Shown: one piece after another, positions 6,362 to 7,894 of the stretch
How positions within the stretch are numbered: position 1 is the stretch's first letter
How the letters are laid out: every line of letters begins with the position of its first letter
Origin: Deltaproteobacteria bacterium
GTDB lineage: Bacteria; Desulfobacterota; Desulfuromonadia; Desulfuromonadales; BM103
Direction: 5' to 3'
DNA length: 7,894 bases
NCBI GenBank assembly: GCA_006226895.1
Contig: SBFN01000136.1
Coordinates: 1-7,894 of the forward strand
Position numbers and translations under genes: made by a program
Notes under the pieces: generated by a model
What the model was told of the DNA's origin: nothing
What the model saw: only the letters and a program-made list of their open reading frames with translations
Database searches by the model: none

Positions 6362-7894
6362 TTATAGATGCTTCTTACGTAACAGCTTCTTGTCAATTTT
6401 GCCGACGCTGGTCTTGTCGATCTCATCGACGACCAGAACTTTCAGCATCATGGCGTGCCGGGTCAAGCGACCGGAATCGACGAAGCTTTTGACAAAAGAG
6501 ACCAGCTCCTTCTCATTCGGCCCGGATTCAGCTGGAACCACCAGCGCCAGAGGCCGCTCTCCCCATTTATCATCAGGCATGCCGATTACAGCAACTTCGC
6601 TGACAGTCGCATGCTGGGCGATCAGGTCTTCAAGCTCGAGGGACGAGACCCACTCGCCGGCAATCTTGATAACATCCTTGGCCCGGTCGGTAATCTTGAA
6701 GAAACCGTTTACCTCCTGGTTGGCAACGTCACCGGTATGCAGGTAGCCTCCGCGCCAGAGCTGCTCTGAATTATGGTGGTCTTTTAGATAGCCCTGTGTC
6801 AACCAGGGTGCTCGCAGCACGATCTCGCCGCTACTTTCGCCGTCAGCCGGAACAGGATTCATCTCTTCATCGACAATGTGCATGCCAACCAGGGGGATCG
6901 CGCGACCCGTTTTACAGCGAACCTCGACCTGCTCTTCCAGCGGTTTGTCGAGCTGGTCCTCCGGAACATGCGCAAGAGCGACGACAGGACAGGTCTCTGA
7001 CATACCGTAACCGGTAAAGATATCGATGCCGAGCTTAAGCGCGGCCAGACAGAGAGATTGCGGCATGGCGGCTCCACCAATGATCACCTTCCAGCGACTC
7101 AAATCAACAGAGGCCAAATCCGGGTGACTGAGGAGCATATGCAAAATGGTGGGGACACAGTGGGAGAAGGTGACATCCTCTACTTTGATCAGATTGAGCA
7201 ACATCTCCGGAGCGTAACGCCCTGGATAAACCTGCTTAACACCGAGCGCCGTCGCCACATACGGCAGCCCCCAGGCATGCACATGAAACATCGGCGTAAT
7301 GGGCATATAGACATCCTGCTGATGCAAGCGCCCCTGGGTCTTCGGAGTCCCTATAGCCGCCAACGCACCAAGCGTGTGCAACACCAGCTGACGATGGCTG
7401 AAATAAACACCTTTCGGCATACCGGTGGTGCCGGTGGTGTAGAAGGTCGTCGCGCGGGTATGCTCATCAAGGTCGGGGAAATCAAATGCTGTTGAAGCGT
7501 TAGCAAGGAGAGCTTCGTATTCGCCGCAAAGAGGCACGTGAGTTTCGGGCGTAACCTGATCATCAGTCAGCAAAACATAGTCATGCACGGTATCGATCCG
7601 CCCCTTGATCGCTTCAAGTATCGGCAGGAAATCACTATGCAAGAGGATCACGTCATCTTCAGCATGATCGATGGTATAGAGGATCTGGTCAGGGGAGAGG
7701 CGTACGTTGATGGTATGCAGAACGGCGCCGATCATCGGTACGGCGAAGAAACACTCAAGGTAACGATGACTGTCCCAATCCATAACCGCCACCGTGTCGC
7801 CCGGCTTAACGCCCAACGTGGTCAGAGCATTGGCAAGGCGACAGATCCGTTCGCGCAAGGTCCGATAATCAAAACGCAATTGATCACGGTAAAC
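6362..7894 (-). CDS. Acyl-CoA ligase (AMP-forming fatty-acid CoA synthetase), N-terminus off the window
   Basis: This is an ANL-superfamily adenylating enzyme that activates a carboxylic acid to acyl-AMP and then acyl-CoA. 510 residues are visible before the TAA at 6364-6362. The frame is open to the right edge, so the true start is missing; the TTG at 7879 is only an internal codon. Motifs in visible-residue numbering: P-loop YTTGTTGMPKG at about 152-162, MFHVHAWGLPY near 202-212, adenine-pocket YGMSETCPV at about 296-304, HTGD at about 386-389, the hinge DRAKDVIKIAGEWVSSLELE at about 403-422, and the catalytic Lys at about 499 in SVGKIDKK. The GEWVSS hinge and the general look resemble medium-chain (AlkK-type) and DmdB-like ligases more than acetyl-CoA synthetases. 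The exact substrate cannot be assigned. It is followed after about 109 nt by the rhodanese gene, with no evident functional link. Confidence 0.93.
   Translation of the reverse strand, partial: VYRDQLRFDYRTLRERICRLANALTTLGVKPGDTVAVMDWDSHRYLECFFAVPMIGAVLHTINVRLSPDQILYTIDHAEDDVILLHSDFLPILEAIKGRIDTVHDYVLLTDDQVTPETHVPLCGEYEALLANASTAFDFPDLDEHTRATTFYTTGTTGMPKGVYFSHRQLVLHTLGALAAIGTPKTQGRLHQQDVYMPITPMFHVHAWGLPYVATALGVKQVYPGRYAPEMLLNLIKVEDVTFSHCVPTILHMLLSHPDLASVDLSRWKVIIGGAAMPQSLCLAALKLGIDIFTGYGMSETCPVVALAHVPEDQLDKPLEEQVEVRCKTGRAIPLVGMHIVDEEMNPVPADGESSGEIVLRAPWLTQGYLKDHHNSEQLWRGGYLHTGDVANQEVNGFFKITDRAKDVIKIAGEWVSSLELEDLIAQHATVSEVAVIGMPDDKWGERPLALVVPAESGPNEKELVSFVKSFVDSGRLTRHAMMLKVLVVDEIDKTSVGKIDKKLLRKKHL

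Overview
The window is a mid-GC stretch (roughly half G+C by eye) of a Gram-negative bacterial chromosome, and every gene I can support lies on the minus strand. The proteins are standard bacterial types. One gene has an in-frame TGA that is best explained as selenocysteine (Sec). A selenocysteine-using, probably anaerobic deltaproteobacterial lineage (Desulfuromonadia/Geobacter-like) is therefore my best guess. This is inference: there is no rRNA or other taxonomic marker here.

Layout in the direction of transcription, from right to left. (1) 7894-6362: an acyl-CoA ligase of the AMP-forming, medium/long-chain type, missing its N-terminus at the window edge. (2) 6252-5842: a small exported rhodanese-like protein whose frame is interrupted only by a TGA at 5970-5968, two codons after the catalytic-loop Cys. 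Homology-like sequence continues without a break to a second stop, a SECIS-like hairpin sits 15 nt after the TGA, and an intrinsic terminator at 5808-5778 closes the unit. It has its own candidate promoter at about 6317-6288. (3) 5583-3532: leuC-leuD, the two subunits of isopropylmalate isomerase, behind a good sigma70-type promoter at 5666-5639. (4) 3531-3282: a 250-nt gap holding an imperfect inverted repeat whose arms read TAACGC(T)AAAGAC(A/G)CAAAG. (5) 3281 to the left edge: ilvB-ilvN-ilvD, giving acetolactate synthase large and small subunits and dihydroxyacid dehydratase (ilvD truncated by the window). The gaps are 27 and 33 nt, so this is an operon.

Together leuCD and ilvBND provide the isomerisation step of leucine synthesis and the first and third common steps of valine/isoleucine synthesis. 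ilvC, leuA and leuB are not in the window. LeuC and IlvD are both Fe-S dehydratase-type enzymes, which suits a low-oxygen lifestyle. The item most worth a second look is the selenocysteine rhodanese: conventional gene calling would truncate it to its N-terminal two-thirds or mark it as a pseudogene.
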